A stretch of DNA of 64,000 bases from Marinobacter lipolyticus (GCF_018424605.1 NZ_QTKT01000001.1:124001-188000); one strand, 5' to 3'. Shown: positions 15,424-24,100, counted from the stretch's first letter. Notes: generated from the letters alone by a model not told the origin. Numbers and translations: made by a program.

Positions 15424-18215
15424 TGCCCGGTTACTACAGGCGTTATAGCCTGCTTGCGGCAGGCGCGGTGCTGACGGCGATGACGACCCTGGTATCGGCT
15501 CAGGAATCGTTCCGCGTAGAGCTCGGCAGCGACGGTGAAACCATTGCTGATATGCGCCCGGTATTCCTGACCTATGAATCGCGTCCGATGCCGGCGATTT
15601 CGCCCGCTGAAGTTGCCCGTCGCTACCAGCGCCTGTTCGATTCCACGGATGAGCCGGAAGTCCGGATAGACGCCCTGAATCGGCTGGCGAACATTCAGCA
15701 GGCATCCGGTCAGGTAGTTCAGCCGGACGACGCCGAAGAGCAGCGACTCTACCGCGAAGCACTCGGCAGCTACGAATCGGTCATCGAGCGGGGCTCATTC
15801 CACGGCAAGCTGGACGAACTGCTCTACCAGATGGCGAAAGCTCATGCGTTCGTAGGCCATGGCGAGGAGTCTATCCAGCGTCTGAAACAGCTGGCTGGAT
15901 TGTACCCCCGCTCGCCACTGGTACCTGAAGCAAGATTTCGGATCGCCGAGTCGGCTTTCGCCGCTGGTCGTTATGCTGAGGCGGAGGCCGCTTACGGCCA
16001 ATTGATCGCCGGCGAGGGCGGCGACAGCCTGAAAACCAAGGCGCGCTACATGCAGGGGTGGAGTCAGTACAAGCAGGGGAGCGGAGCATGGCCGCGGGCA
16101 GCGGCATCGTTTCTGGCCGTACTGGACCAGAGTATGCCGACGCTCTCACACATCGGCCAGGTACAGGGCAGTGAGCGGGAAGTGATCGATGACACCCTCC
16201 GCGTGATGGCGTTGATGGCCGCTGATCGCGACGGCGCGCCGACCCTTGAAGCCTGGTTAGCGCAGGCGGGCGATAAGCCCTACGATTATCTGCTGTTTGA
16301 CCGGCTGGCGGATCATTATGCCAACCAGAGGCGCTACGGCGACAGCGTTGCAGTCAGCCGGCGCTACGTGAATGATCATCCCGATCATTCCGCGGCGCCA
16401 GCTTTCCTGGCCCAGGCGGTGGACGTCTGGAAGCTTGCCGGCGAGGCGGACCGCGCCAGAGAGGCCCGCAAGGAATACGTTGTGGCATTCAGCGACGACG
16501 CCGATTACCGTCGGCTGACGCCGAATTATCAACAGCTGTGGCAGACCTTCGCCCATCGACTGGGGGACTTTTACTACGATCTGGGCGAGCGCACGTCACA
16601 GCCCCGTCACTTTGCCAATGCCGCCAAATTTTACGAAGCGCTGAGTAACCGCGCCGAGGCTCCGGGCGAAACCCTCCGGCTGGCGGGCGATGCTCGACTA
16701 CAGGCTGCACAATACGACCAGGCGCTCGACAACTACCGGCACGCTGCCTATCACACCTCAGGTTACGAGGGTGGGGCTGATGCAGCCTGGGCGGCAATGA
16801 CCATACTGCGCGACGGCCTCGCCAATCGCATTGACCATGCCGCAACCTTGCCCGAACTGTCCGCCGAAGCCGAGAAATTCGGCACTTCGTACCCGGCTGA
16901 CCTCCGGTTGCCGGCATTGTATGCGGATATTGCCAACCGTTGGCTGGAGAGGGGGGAGCCTGTGTACGCGCAGGAATTTGCAGAGTACGTACACAGGCTT
17001 GAGGCGTCCACGCCCGAAGAACGTTACAGTGCCTGGCTGGTATTGGGTGAGGTGCATTATACCGCCGCGGATTACCGGCTCGCCGAGCACGCGTGGAGGG
17101 AGGCGGACCGGCTGATTGGCAGCGGAAGCCTCACCGATGTCACCAGGGCCGACGCGGAATCCGTCCGAAGACAGTTGGCCACTGCTGTGTATCGCCAGGG
17201 TGAGGTCGCCCAGACTGCCGGTGAAACGGACAACGCAGTTGCCCATTTCCAGCGCGTGGACTCGGTACTTCCGGGCTCGGACATTGCTATCAAGGGGCGG
17301 TACGACGCGGCCAACAGCCTGCTGCTGGCAAACCGCTGGCAAGCCGCTGTTAATGAACTTGTCCGTTTTCGCTCAGACTTCCCGGCCCACCCGCTTACCG
17401 GTTCAATCAGTGACAAGCTGGTCTTGGCCTATACCTCCTCAGGTCAGCCGGTACGGGCAGCGTCCGAGCTGATGGAAACCGCAGGGAAAGAGGCGGATCC
17501 CTGGCCCCGCAAGCTTCGGGCGGCCGAGTTGTTCCACCAGGGGCAGGCTGCTGAGCGCCGTGACACCCTATACCGTGAATACCTGGCGACCGGACCTGAG
17601 CCGGCCTCGGCCGAGGAACATATCCGCCTGCAAACCATGCGCTCACGTCTGATGGATTCCGGTGCCACGTCGGATTACCGCCAGCAGATGGTGCGCGCAG
17701 AGCTGAACAGTGACTGGCATTCTGAGCAGACGCTGGGTTGGGCTGCCGTCGCCGCAATGGAATTAGGGCGGGAGGCCGCCGAGGAGTTCACCGGGATTGA
17801 ACTGGGCCATCCGCTGGAACAATCCCTGGCCCGCAAGCAGGCGGCCCTGCAGCGTGCGCAGGAAAGGTTTGCGCAAGCGGAGCAGTTCGACCAGCAGGCG
17901 GTTCGCTCCGAAACCCTGTACCGACGCGCCGAACTGTACCGGGTTCTGGCCCGGGATCTGATGAGCTCAGCGGTACCGAAGGAACTGAACGATCTCGAGC
18001 GCATGCAATACCAGATGCTGCTTGAAGAGGAAGCCTACCCGTTTGAAGAAAAAGCCATCGAGCTTCACGCGCAGAACCACGAACTGCTGGCCAACGGTGA
18101 ATACAGTGAATGGGTGGAAAAAAGTCTGCAGGCACTGGCGGAGCTGTTTCCGGGCCGGTATGACCGGGAGGTTCAATGGATGAGCTGGAAAGGAGAGCCA
18201 AATGATGACGCCTGA
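15420..18215 (+). CDS. Large periplasmic TPR protein (GltD/AgmU-like)
   Basis: 931 residues with a signal peptide cut near VSA-QE (residue 28). Most of the protein is TPR-like helical repeats: PLVPEARFRIAESAFAAGRY, SVAVSRRYVNDHPDHSAAPAF, DARLQAAQYDQALDNYRHAA, KGRYDAANSLLLANRWQAAV and others, with a C-terminal charged helical region (QAALQRAQERFAQAEQFDQQ). Large tail-like TPR proteins next to TolQ/TolR-like genes resemble GltD (AgmU) of the Myxococcus Agl-Glt motor. Overlaps: ATGA with the preceding gene, 14 bases with the following lipoprotein gene. Confidence 0.82.
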   Translation: MMPGYYRRYSLLAAGAVLTAMTTLVSAQESFRVELGSDGETIADMRPVFLTYESRPMPAISPAEVARRYQRLFDSTDEPEVRIDALNRLANIQQASGQVVQPDDAEEQRLYREALGSYESVIERGSFHGKLDELLYQMAKAHAFVGHGEESIQRLKQLAGLYPRSPLVPEARFRIAESAFAAGRYAEAEAAYGQLIAGEGGDSLKTKARYMQGWSQYKQGSGAWPRAAASFLAVLDQSMPTLSHIGQVQGSEREVIDDTLRVMALMAADRDGAPTLEAWLAQAGDKPYDYLLFDRLADHYANQRRYGDSVAVSRRYVNDHPDHSAAPAFLAQAVDVWKLAGEADRAREARKEYVVAFSDDADYRRLTPNYQQLWQTFAHRLGDFYYDLGERTSQPRHFANAAKFYEALSNRAEAPGETLRLAGDARLQAAQYDQALDNYRHAAYHTSGYEGGADAAWAAMTILRDGLANRIDHAATLPELSAEAEKFGTSYPADLRLPALYADIANRWLERGEPVYAQEFAEYVHRLEASTPEERYSAWLVLGEVHYTAADYRLAEHAWREADRLIGSGSLTDVTRADAESVRRQLATAVYRQGEVAQTAGETDNAVAHFQRVDSVLPGSDIAIKGRYDAANSLLLANRWQAAVNELVRFRSDFPAHPLTGSISDKLVLAYTSSGQPVRAASELMETAGKEADPWPRKLRAAELFHQGQAAERRDTLYREYLATGPEPASAEEHIRLQTMRSRLMDSGATSDYRQQMVRAELNSDWHSEQTLGWAAVAAMELGREAAEEFTGIELGHPLEQSLARKQAALQRAQERFAQAEQFDQQAVRSETLYRRAELYRVLARDLMSSAVPKELNDLERMQYQMLLEEEAYPFEEKAIELHAQNHELLANGEYSEWVEKSLQALAELFPGRYDREVQWMSWKGEPNDDA

Positions 18216-18582
18216 TGTCCGGCTATGCGCGTTACTCTTGATGATCGTCACGCTTGCCGGTTGCGCTTCACGACCGGAGCCGGAACCGCCAAAAGAAGCA
18301 GTCGTCGCGCTTGATGGGCAGGCGGTCGTGACGCTCAACAACCGGGCCTTATCGCTGAAGGAGGAAGGTCGTTTCCGGGAGGCCGCCGAGTTGCTCCGGA
18401 CGGGGATTCGTGGGGCGCCGGAGACACCCGAGTTGCATTACAACCTGGCAGTGATTTCCGAACTCTATCTGTTGGATCTGGACAATGCGCTGACCCATTA
18501 CCGGCGCTACCGGTCTTTGACCGAACAGGATGACAAGCTGGTGGCCGGGTGGATTGCGGATCTGGAGCGGAGGCTGCAATGA
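18202..18582 (+). CDS. TPR lipoprotein (GltE-like position)
   Basis: 126 residues. A lipoprotein signal peptide has the lipobox LAGC with Cys21; the +2 residue is Ala, so Lol sorting to the outer membrane is expected. Two TPR-like units follow (VVTLNNRALSLKEEGRFREAAELLRTG; HYNLAVISELYLLDLDNALTHYRRY). AAGGAG lies upstream of the double ATG, inside the end of the previous gene. A short TPR lipoprotein encoded beside TolQ/TolR-like genes recalls GltE. It would anchor the periplasmic TPR chain to the outer membrane. Confidence 0.83.
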   Translation: MMTPDVRLCALLLMIVTLAGCASRPEPEPPKEAVVALDGQAVVTLNNRALSLKEEGRFREAAELLRTGIRGAPETPELHYNLAVISELYLLDLDNALTHYRRYRSLTEQDDKLVAGWIADLERRLQ

Positions 18583-18944
18583 CGGGCACCAGAATGTTGC
18601 ATTTAGCCGCCGGGGAAACAATGCCCTGGGTGCATCGCATACTCCTGATCGGCGTGATGCTGCTTGCAGTGACCAGTGCCGAAGTGAGTGCAGCGACCAA
18701 CCAGGAGCCATCCGAATCGCCGCTTGGGGTTGAGGGCATTGCGCAGGATTCCGCGGATGATGATCCCGGCGTGCTCTACATTCTGCCCTGGCAACCGCCA
18801 ACACTGCCCAAGCGGCCCCGGGCGCGGCTGGAAGACCGCGCCCCTGAATTACTGGAACCTCTGGACCCGGTGGCGCTTGAGCGTCATCGGGTGTTTCGTC
18901 AAACCCTGAATCCGTCACTGGATTCTTCCCTGTCTGTGCAGTAA
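18579..18944 (+). CDS. Small membrane-anchored or exported protein of unknown family in the cluster
   Basis: 121 residues from the ATG at 18579, which forms an ATGA overlap with the previous stop; the reading frame continues upstream, but the overlap start fits the operon. One hydrophobic segment (ILLIGVMLLAVTSAEVSA, about residues 21-38) acts as signal peptide or anchor, followed by a short acidic, Pro-rich, probably disordered region (DDDPGVLYILPWQPPTLPKR). I do not recognise it. Its conserved place between the TPR lipoprotein and the TolQ-like gene suggests an adaptor. Confidence 0.65.
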   Translation: MTGTRMLHLAAGETMPWVHRILLIGVMLLAVTSAEVSAATNQEPSESPLGVEGIAQDSADDDPGVLYILPWQPPTLPKRPRARLEDRAPELLEPLDPVALERHRVFRQTLNPSLDSSLSVQ

Positions 18945-18960
18945 CTGCAGGAGTCTGAAG

Positions 18961-19608
18961 ATGCTGGAAACTGTCGTTCGTTTTTTTCAGGAAGGTGGCC
19001 CCTTCATGTATCCCATTGCGGTCGTTCTGGTTATCGGCCTGGCGATCACCCTGGAGCGGTTTGTTTACCTCGGGTCGGTTCGGCGCAGAAACCGTCTGGC
19101 CTTTGAGAAAGGCATTCTGCCATTGCTGCAGAAGCGGGATTACCAGCGCGCGATGAAGGCGGCAAACAGTTCCGACAGTGCTATCGCGTCCATCATGGGG
19201 GCGGGCATTGGCCGCCTGCTCAACAATCACCGGCGCGAGGACGTTGAGTACGCCATGGAGGAGGGGTTGATGGAGGTGCTGCCGCGTCTTGAGAAGCGCA
19301 CTCAGTATCTGGCGACCCTCGCCAACATCGCCACCCTAATGGGGTTGCTCGGCACGATTATTGGTCTTATTGCCGCGTTTACCGCGGTGGCGGCCGCCGA
19401 CCCAGCCCAGAAAGCCACGCTGCTTTCTGAAAGTATCTCGGTGGCGATGAACACCACTGCGTTCGGGCTGATGTCGGCGATTCCGCTACTGATGTTCCAT
19501 GCCCTGTTGCAGACCCGAACCAATGAAATCGTGGACAGTTTCGAGATGGCGGGGGTCAAGTTGCTCAACATCATCTCGGACCAGAACGTCAGTCAATCCG
19601 CCGCTTGA
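18961..19608 (+). CDS. MotA/TolQ/ExbB-type proton channel subunit (AglR-like)
   Basis: 215 residues with three membrane helices: about 15-35 (PFMYPIAVVLVIGLAITLERF), 118-143 (IATLMGLLGTIIGLIAAFTAV) and 160-183 (MNTTAFGLMSAIPLLMFHAL). The GLLGTIIGL and NTTAFG motifs carry the Thr residues that line the TolQ/ExbB proton path. It should form the inner-membrane pentamer around the two ExbD-like subunits encoded next. GGAGTCTGAAG precedes the ATG. Confidence 0.93.
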   Translation: MLETVVRFFQEGGPFMYPIAVVLVIGLAITLERFVYLGSVRRRNRLAFEKGILPLLQKRDYQRAMKAANSSDSAIASIMGAGIGRLLNNHRREDVEYAMEEGLMEVLPRLEKRTQYLATLANIATLMGLLGTIIGLIAAFTAVAAADPAQKATLLSESISVAMNTTAFGLMSAIPLLMFHALLQTRTNEIVDSFEMAGVKLLNIISDQNVSQSAA

Positions 19609-19622
19609 GCCGGGGGCGAAAC

Positions 19623-20162
19623 ATGAGACGCAGGCATCGCAGAGCGGTAAGCAGTCCGGAACTGGACATCACCGCTTTTCTGAATCTGATGATTGTGCTG
19701 GTTCCGGTTTTGCTTCTGGGCATGGTGTTCAGCCAGATTCGTACCATTGACCTCAATTTTCCCGGCAAGCCACCGGGCGAGGCCCCGGCAGCGGATCAGT
19801 TGCGGCTGGTGGTGACCCTGATCCCGGCTGGTCTGGAAGTGTCGGACAGTGACCGGGGCGCTATCCGCACGCTGCCACTGCGAGAGGGCGAACAGGATTT
19901 TACCGCCCTGAGGGACGTACTCAGGCAGATCAAGGCCCGTGTGCCGGAGAAAACGGACGTGGTGCTGGAAGTTGGCGGGGACATTGACTACCAGACGCTG
20001 GTAACCGCAATGGATACCGTGCGCTCCTATCCGACCGTGGTGGCAGCCAGTCAGGTGGAGGCGGAACTGTTTCCGGATGTTTCACTGGCGGATGCGCCCG
20101 ACGACCGCGAGCTGGCCGAAGTGGCCGGAGCGGACCGCAGTAACTCGGGGGAGGGGGTATGA
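19623..20162 (+). CDS. ExbD/TolR-type subunit 1, with Asn at the usual proton-carrying Asp
   Basis: 179 residues from the ATG at 19623; a TTG at 19605 overlapping the previous stop is an alternative start. Basic N-terminus, one membrane helix (about 17-40) and a periplasmic TolR-like domain ending with YQTLVTAMDTVRSYP. The helix entry reads ELDITAFLNLMIVLV: aligned with TolR EINxxPLLDVLLV, the essential Asp is replaced by Asn21 and the Pro by Ala. It is therefore unlikely to carry protons itself and may be a structural partner of subunit 2. Its stop overlaps the next start (ATGA). Confidence 0.88.
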   Translation: MRRRHRRAVSSPELDITAFLNLMIVLVPVLLLGMVFSQIRTIDLNFPGKPPGEAPAADQLRLVVTLIPAGLEVSDSDRGAIRTLPLREGEQDFTALRDVLRQIKARVPEKTDVVLEVGGDIDYQTLVTAMDTVRSYPTVVAASQVEAELFPDVSLADAPDDRELAEVAGADRSNSGEGV

Positions 20163-20653
20163 AAACATCCCGTCGAGCCCGGCGGATGCAGCGCCATTAT
20201 GGTCGTATGCATCGCGCCGGTGGGCTGAATCTGGTGTCTTTGATGGACATCTTTACCATCCTGGTGTTCTTCCTGATGGTGAATTCTTCCGATGTGAAAG
20301 TGATGCAGAACTCTTCGGACGTGGCGCTTCCGCAGTCCACTGCGAAGCAGGTTGCCGAGGAAACCCTCACGGTTCAGGTCAGTGGGCAGTCGATTCTGGT
20401 GCAGGGGCGTGAAGTTGCCCGGCTCGACAGCATTGGAGCCAATGACGTCACGGTTGCCGGGCTGGCGGAGGAGCTTGACTGGCGTCGCGAGCGTCGTGGT
20501 GAGGTTCCCGCGAACGGGTTTGAAGTCACCATCATGGCCAGCCGTGACACCGACTACCGGTTGTTGAGAAAAATCATGCAGACCTGCGTTGATCAGCAGT
20601 ACCGGCAGGTAAAACTGGCGGTGGAATCTGCAGGGGAGGCCCGCAATGGTTGA
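20159..20653 (+). CDS. ExbD/TolR-type subunit 2 with conserved Asp
   Basis: 164 residues: basic cytoplasmic N-terminus, one membrane helix (about 24-44) and a TolR-like periplasmic domain (LTVQVSGQSILVQGREVARL; VTIMASRDTDYRLLRKIMQTC). The helix entry GLNLVSLMDIFTILVFFLMV has Asp30 where TolR and ExbD carry the proton-binding Asp. It is paired with the Asn-bearing subunit 1. Together with one TolQ-like gene this gives the one-plus-two composition seen in Myxococcus AglR-AglQ-AglS. Confidence 0.9.
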   Translation: MKTSRRARRMQRHYGRMHRAGGLNLVSLMDIFTILVFFLMVNSSDVKVMQNSSDVALPQSTAKQVAEETLTVQVSGQSILVQGREVARLDSIGANDVTVAGLAEELDWRRERRGEVPANGFEVTIMASRDTDYRLLRKIMQTCVDQQYRQVKLAVESAGEARNG

Positions 20654-21605
20654 TCCCGGATACCGTGGGGGTCTGCCGTGGACCCCGGAGAAAGGCGAGA
20701 ACGGCCGCTTTGCCCTGATCCTGCTGGCGGCATTTATTCTGTTCCTGCCGCCTGCCATCCTGATTCCTTTGACCGAGGTTGCAGAACCCGAGCGCAGCGA
20801 AAGGGAAGAGGTACCACCGCGGCTGGCGCGGCTGATTGAGCAGCGCCAGCCGCCGGAACCCCAGCCCGAGGCGGTGCCCGAGCCAGTCCCGGAACCGGAA
20901 CCGGAAAAAGAACCGGAGCCGGCCCAGGTGGAAGACCAGCCCCCATCGCCACAACCAGCGACCGCTGTGGCGGAAAAGGAACCTGTGGTAGAGCCGCCAG
21001 CGGAGGTCTCCCGACAGGCTGTTGAGCGGGCGCGGGAAAAGGCGTCTCGCACGGGATTGCTGGCAATGAAGGATCGCCTGGCGACAATGCGGTCCCCGGA
21101 GTCCGAATCCCGACCAACACTGACCGCCAACGTTTCATCAGAGCGCCCGGCCGCAACGGGTGAGGCCCATGCTACCGATTCACTGCAGGGCAGCGGTGGT
21201 GTGTCGACCGCCAAGGGGCCGACCAAAGACGTGGATGTGCAGGCTCATCAGGTTCGTGAAGTCGCCGTGGCCGCGGACCCTGTGCGCGCGGCAGAGCCCG
21301 AAAAATCGGGCCCGCCAGAGCGTGGCATGACCAACATCCGCAAAGTGTTTGACGCGCAGAAGACCGCGCTTTACTCGATTTACCGTCGGGAACTGAGGCA
21401 GGATCCAACCCTGGAAGGAAAGGTGCTTCTGGAGCTGGTGATCGAGCCCGACGGATCCGTCTCCAGTTGCGAAGTGGTCAATTCCGAGCTGGATAATCCG
21501 GAATTGGAGAGCCGGATCGCCACGCGGGTCCGGTTGTTCAATTTCGGGGCGGCAGATGTGGCCGCCCGCAAGGTGAAATTCCCGATCGATTTCCTGCCGG
21601 GGTGA
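20646..21605 (+). CDS. TonB-like energy transducer with AgmX/PglI C-terminal domain
   Basis: 319 residues. A short cytoplasmic N-terminus and one membrane helix (about 20-42, ALILLAAFILFLPPAILIP) are followed by a Pro/Glu-rich spacer (about 60-130), a low-complexity linker, and a C-terminal domain at about 230-319 with IYRRELRQDPTLEGKVLLEL, EPDGSVSSCEVV and NPELESRIATRV. This is the AgmX/PglI-type TonB fold of GltG/GltJ-like proteins rather than the TonB of iron receptors. It overlaps the second ExbD-like gene by eight bases. It probably transmits motor motion across the periplasm to the TPR proteins. Confidence 0.86.
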   Translation: MVDPGYRGGLPWTPEKGENGRFALILLAAFILFLPPAILIPLTEVAEPERSEREEVPPRLARLIEQRQPPEPQPEAVPEPVPEPEPEKEPEPAQVEDQPPSPQPATAVAEKEPVVEPPAEVSRQAVERAREKASRTGLLAMKDRLATMRSPESESRPTLTANVSSERPAATGEAHATDSLQGSGGVSTAKGPTKDVDVQAHQVREVAVAADPVRAAEPEKSGPPERGMTNIRKVFDAQKTALYSIYRRELRQDPTLEGKVLLELVIEPDGSVSSCEVVNSELDNPELESRIATRVRLFNFGAADVAARKVKFPIDFLPG

Positions 21606-22091
21606 TCAGTTCTCGATGGTGATTTTCGGCAGGCGGGGCTTGTTCAGAGCCATCTTCTGGGTGGGGGCGATCACCTTCGCCTCGCCGCTGACCACGGTCT
21701 CGTCATTCTGGTTGAGCACAACGCACCCGAAGACCACCCGATTTTTGGGCTCTTTCTTAAGCACGCTCAGTTGAACGGTCAGAGTATCATCCAGCTTGAC
21801 CGGTCGCTTGAATGACAGGCTCTGTTCCAGGTAGATCGTTCCGGGGCCCGGCATCACCGTAGCCAGCGCGGCTGAAATCAGAGAGCCGCTCCACATGCCA
21901 TGGGCGATTCGCTCCTTGAACATGGAGTCGGCCGCAAAATCCGGGTCCAGATGGACCGGGTTAACATCGCCGGATACCGCCGCAAACAACACCAGTTCAT
22001 CTTCCGTCAGCGTGCGGGTAAATGTGGCTGTATCGCCCTCATTCAGCTCACCGTAGGTGATGTTTTCGAGCGTGTCGGGGGTGTGGCTCAT
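21606..22091 (-). CDS. MaoC-like (R)-specific enoyl-CoA hydratase/dehydratase
   Basis: 161 residues with a hot-dog fold. The hydratase-2 motif is SGDVNPVHLDPDFAADSMF followed by IAHGMWSGSLISA, carrying the Asp-His pair that activates water. It should hydrate trans-2-enoyl-CoA to (R)-3-hydroxyacyl-CoA. It converges with the AgmX-like gene, whose stop abuts it, and is divergent from fadD, which supports a fatty-acid role. AGAATAACC lies before the ATG with only a weak Shine-Dalgarno. Confidence 0.88.
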   Translation of the reverse strand: MSHTPDTLENITYGELNEGDTATFTRTLTEDELVLFAAVSGDVNPVHLDPDFAADSMFKERIAHGMWSGSLISAALATVMPGPGTIYLEQSLSFKRPVKLDDTLTVQLSVLKKEPKNRVVFGCVVLNQNDETVVSGEAKVIAPTQKMALNKPRLPKITIEN

Positions 22092-22280
22092 GGTTATTCT
22101 CCGGCGATTTGCAGGTTGAAAAGGGTGGTGAACAGGTGTGCTGTGAAAACTACCTCATCGATCACAAAACTGCTATTCTCTCCCCCTCATTTTTAGGCTG
22201 ATACTTTTGTCGAGTTGATTTTTTGATCAGGTCGGCAGGGGTAAATCATTATAAACACAAGCGCCCGACAGGAGATGGTG

Positions 22281-23957
22281 ATGGATTTCGAGCAGTTCTA
22301 TCAGGACAAATACCCCGCTGGTGTCCCCCGCGAGGTCGACCTGAACAAATACAAAAGCATGGTCGATGTATTTGAACAGGCCGTCAAGACGTACGCGGAC
22401 CGGCCGGCTTTCAGTGCTGTCGGCGCAACCCTGACCTATCGTGATCTTGATACCCAGAGCCGCAATTTCGCCGCTTGGCTCCAGAACAAAACCGACCTGA
22501 AACCCGGTGACCGTATTGCGGTTCAGATGCCGAACGTCAGCCAGTATCCTGTTGTTGTGTTTGGCGCCATGCGCGCCGGTCTCATCGTGGTGAACACCAA
22601 CCCGCTTTACACCACGCGGGAAATGGAACACCAGTTCAATGATTCTGGCGCCAAGGCGCTGGTGGTGCTGGCCAACATGGCCGAAAATGCCGAGAAAGTG
22701 CTGCCGCACACGGGCATCGAGCATGTCATCGTTACCGAGATTGCCGACATGCATTCACCGATCAAGCGCACGCTGATGAACGCGGTGATCAAGCACGTCA
22801 AAAAGATGGTACCGCCGTTCAACCTGCCTCAGGCACACAAGTTGCCAGCGGTGCTCAGCGCCGGCGCGCGGGAAAAGTTCACTCCGGTTGAAAGCAAGCA
22901 GGACGACATTGCCGTACTTCAGTACACCGGTGGCACCACGGGTGTCGCCAAAGGTGCGATGCTGACCCATGGCAACCTGGTGGCCAACCTGCTGCAGACC
23001 CGGCCGATGATGGAAGATATGGTGGTCGAGGGCCAGGAAGTGGTCATCGCGCCGCTCCCGCTTTACCACATTTATTCCTTTACCCTGAACTGCGGCATCA
23101 TGCTGGAAGCCGGGGCACACAACGTGCTGATTCCGAATCCGCGGGATATCCCGGGCTTTGTGAAAGAGCTGAAGAACCACAAATTCACTGCCTTCCTCGG
23201 TCTGAACACCCTGTTCGTGGCCCTGTGCAATAACGAAGATTTCCAGGCCCTGGATTTCAGCGCCCTGAAGCTGACCTCTTCCGGTGGTATGGCCCTGACC
23301 AGCGATACTGCCAAGATGTGGCAGCGGGTAACCGGCTGTGAAATCAGTGAAGGCTACGGCATGACCGAGACGTCTCCGGTTGTCACCTTCAACCCGCACA
23401 GTGCGATTCAACTGGGCACTATCGGGCTGCCGATTCCTTCCACTGTGGTAAAAACCATTGATGACGAAGGCAACGAAACCCCGCTGGGCGAGCCAGGCGA
23501 GCTTTGCGTAAAAGGCCCGCAGGTGATGCGCGGCTATTGGCAGCGCCCTGAGGACACCCAGAAGTCCTTCACGGAGGACGGATTCCTGCAGACCGGGGAT
23601 ATTGCCCTGATCCAGGAAGATGGCTACATCCGCATTGTTGACCGCAAGAAAGACATGATCATTGTGTCCGGTTTCAACGTCTTCCCGAACGAGATCGAGG
23701 ATGTGGTGAGCAGCCATCCCAAGGTGGTTGAGTGTGCGGCTGTGGGTATCCCTGATGCCAAGAGCGGCGAAGCCGTAAAGGTTTATCTGGTCGCAACGGC
23801 GGAAGGCGTGTCCGAGAACGAGTTGAAAGAGTTCTGTCGCGAACGCCTGACCGCGTACAAAGTGCCGAAGAACTTTGAGTTCCGCGAGGAGCTGCCCAAG
23901 ACCAATGTGGGCAAGATCCTGCGTCGCGAACTGCGCGACGAAGCAAACGCGAAGTAA
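22281..23957 (+). CDS. fadD: Long-chain-fatty-acid--CoA ligase
   Basis: 558 residues. Adenylate-forming enzyme motifs appear in order: P-loop YTGGTTGVAKGAMLTH (about residue 213), GYGMTETSPV (about 361), LQTGDIALIQEDGYI (about 445), RKKDMIIVSGFNVFPNEIE and the C-terminal catalytic Lys in TNVGKILRREL. It activates long-chain fatty acids to acyl-CoA at the inner membrane for beta-oxidation. The ATG at 22281 is chosen because CAGGAG at 22269-22274 is six bases upstream; an in-frame ATG at 22275 directly abuts that site. Typical start MDFEQFYQDKYP. Confidence 0.95.
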   Translation: MDFEQFYQDKYPAGVPREVDLNKYKSMVDVFEQAVKTYADRPAFSAVGATLTYRDLDTQSRNFAAWLQNKTDLKPGDRIAVQMPNVSQYPVVVFGAMRAGLIVVNTNPLYTTREMEHQFNDSGAKALVVLANMAENAEKVLPHTGIEHVIVTEIADMHSPIKRTLMNAVIKHVKKMVPPFNLPQAHKLPAVLSAGAREKFTPVESKQDDIAVLQYTGGTTGVAKGAMLTHGNLVANLLQTRPMMEDMVVEGQEVVIAPLPLYHIYSFTLNCGIMLEAGAHNVLIPNPRDIPGFVKELKNHKFTAFLGLNTLFVALCNNEDFQALDFSALKLTSSGGMALTSDTAKMWQRVTGCEISEGYGMTETSPVVTFNPHSAIQLGTIGLPIPSTVVKTIDDEGNETPLGEPGELCVKGPQVMRGYWQRPEDTQKSFTEDGFLQTGDIALIQEDGYIRIVDRKKDMIIVSGFNVFPNEIEDVVSSHPKVVECAAVGIPDAKSGEAVKVYLVATAEGVSENELKEFCRERLTAYKVPKNFEFREELPKTNVGKILRRELRDEANAK

Positions 23958-23969
23958 GACCCCGCGCAA

Positions 23970-23987
23970 AGCCTGCTCCGGCAGGCT
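23970..23987 (+). repeat. Hairpin AGCCTGC-TCCG-GCAGGCT after fadD
   Basis: A 7-bp stem with a TCCG tetraloop, 13 bases past the fadD stop. No T run follows, so it probably stabilises the mRNA end or assists the true terminator just downstream. Confidence 0.5.
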
Positions 23988-24002
23988 TCAGCGGCAGGAA
24001 AG

Positions 24003-24026
24003 ACCCCGCACCGGCGGGGTTTTTCC
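24003..24026 (+). terminator. Intrinsic terminator of fadD
   Basis: ACCCCGC at 24003-24009 pairs with GCGGGGT at 24014-24020 around an ACCG loop and is followed by TTTT and CC. It closes the fadD transcript before hrpA. Confidence 0.8.
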
Positions 24027-24100
24027 GTTTATCCAGCCGGCTGATCCCGTTAGACTAACGCCATTCACCTGACCCCATCGCACCGTGGTAGCTTCTGCTC

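Noticed and set aside
20051..21226. 391-residue minus-strand frame
   Set aside because: Opposite the ExbD-like and AgmX-like genes; Ser/Gly-rich low-complexity product typical of an antisense shadow.
22755..23969. 404-residue minus-strand frame
   Set aside because: Antisense shadow of fadD, His/Gln-rich and without motifs.
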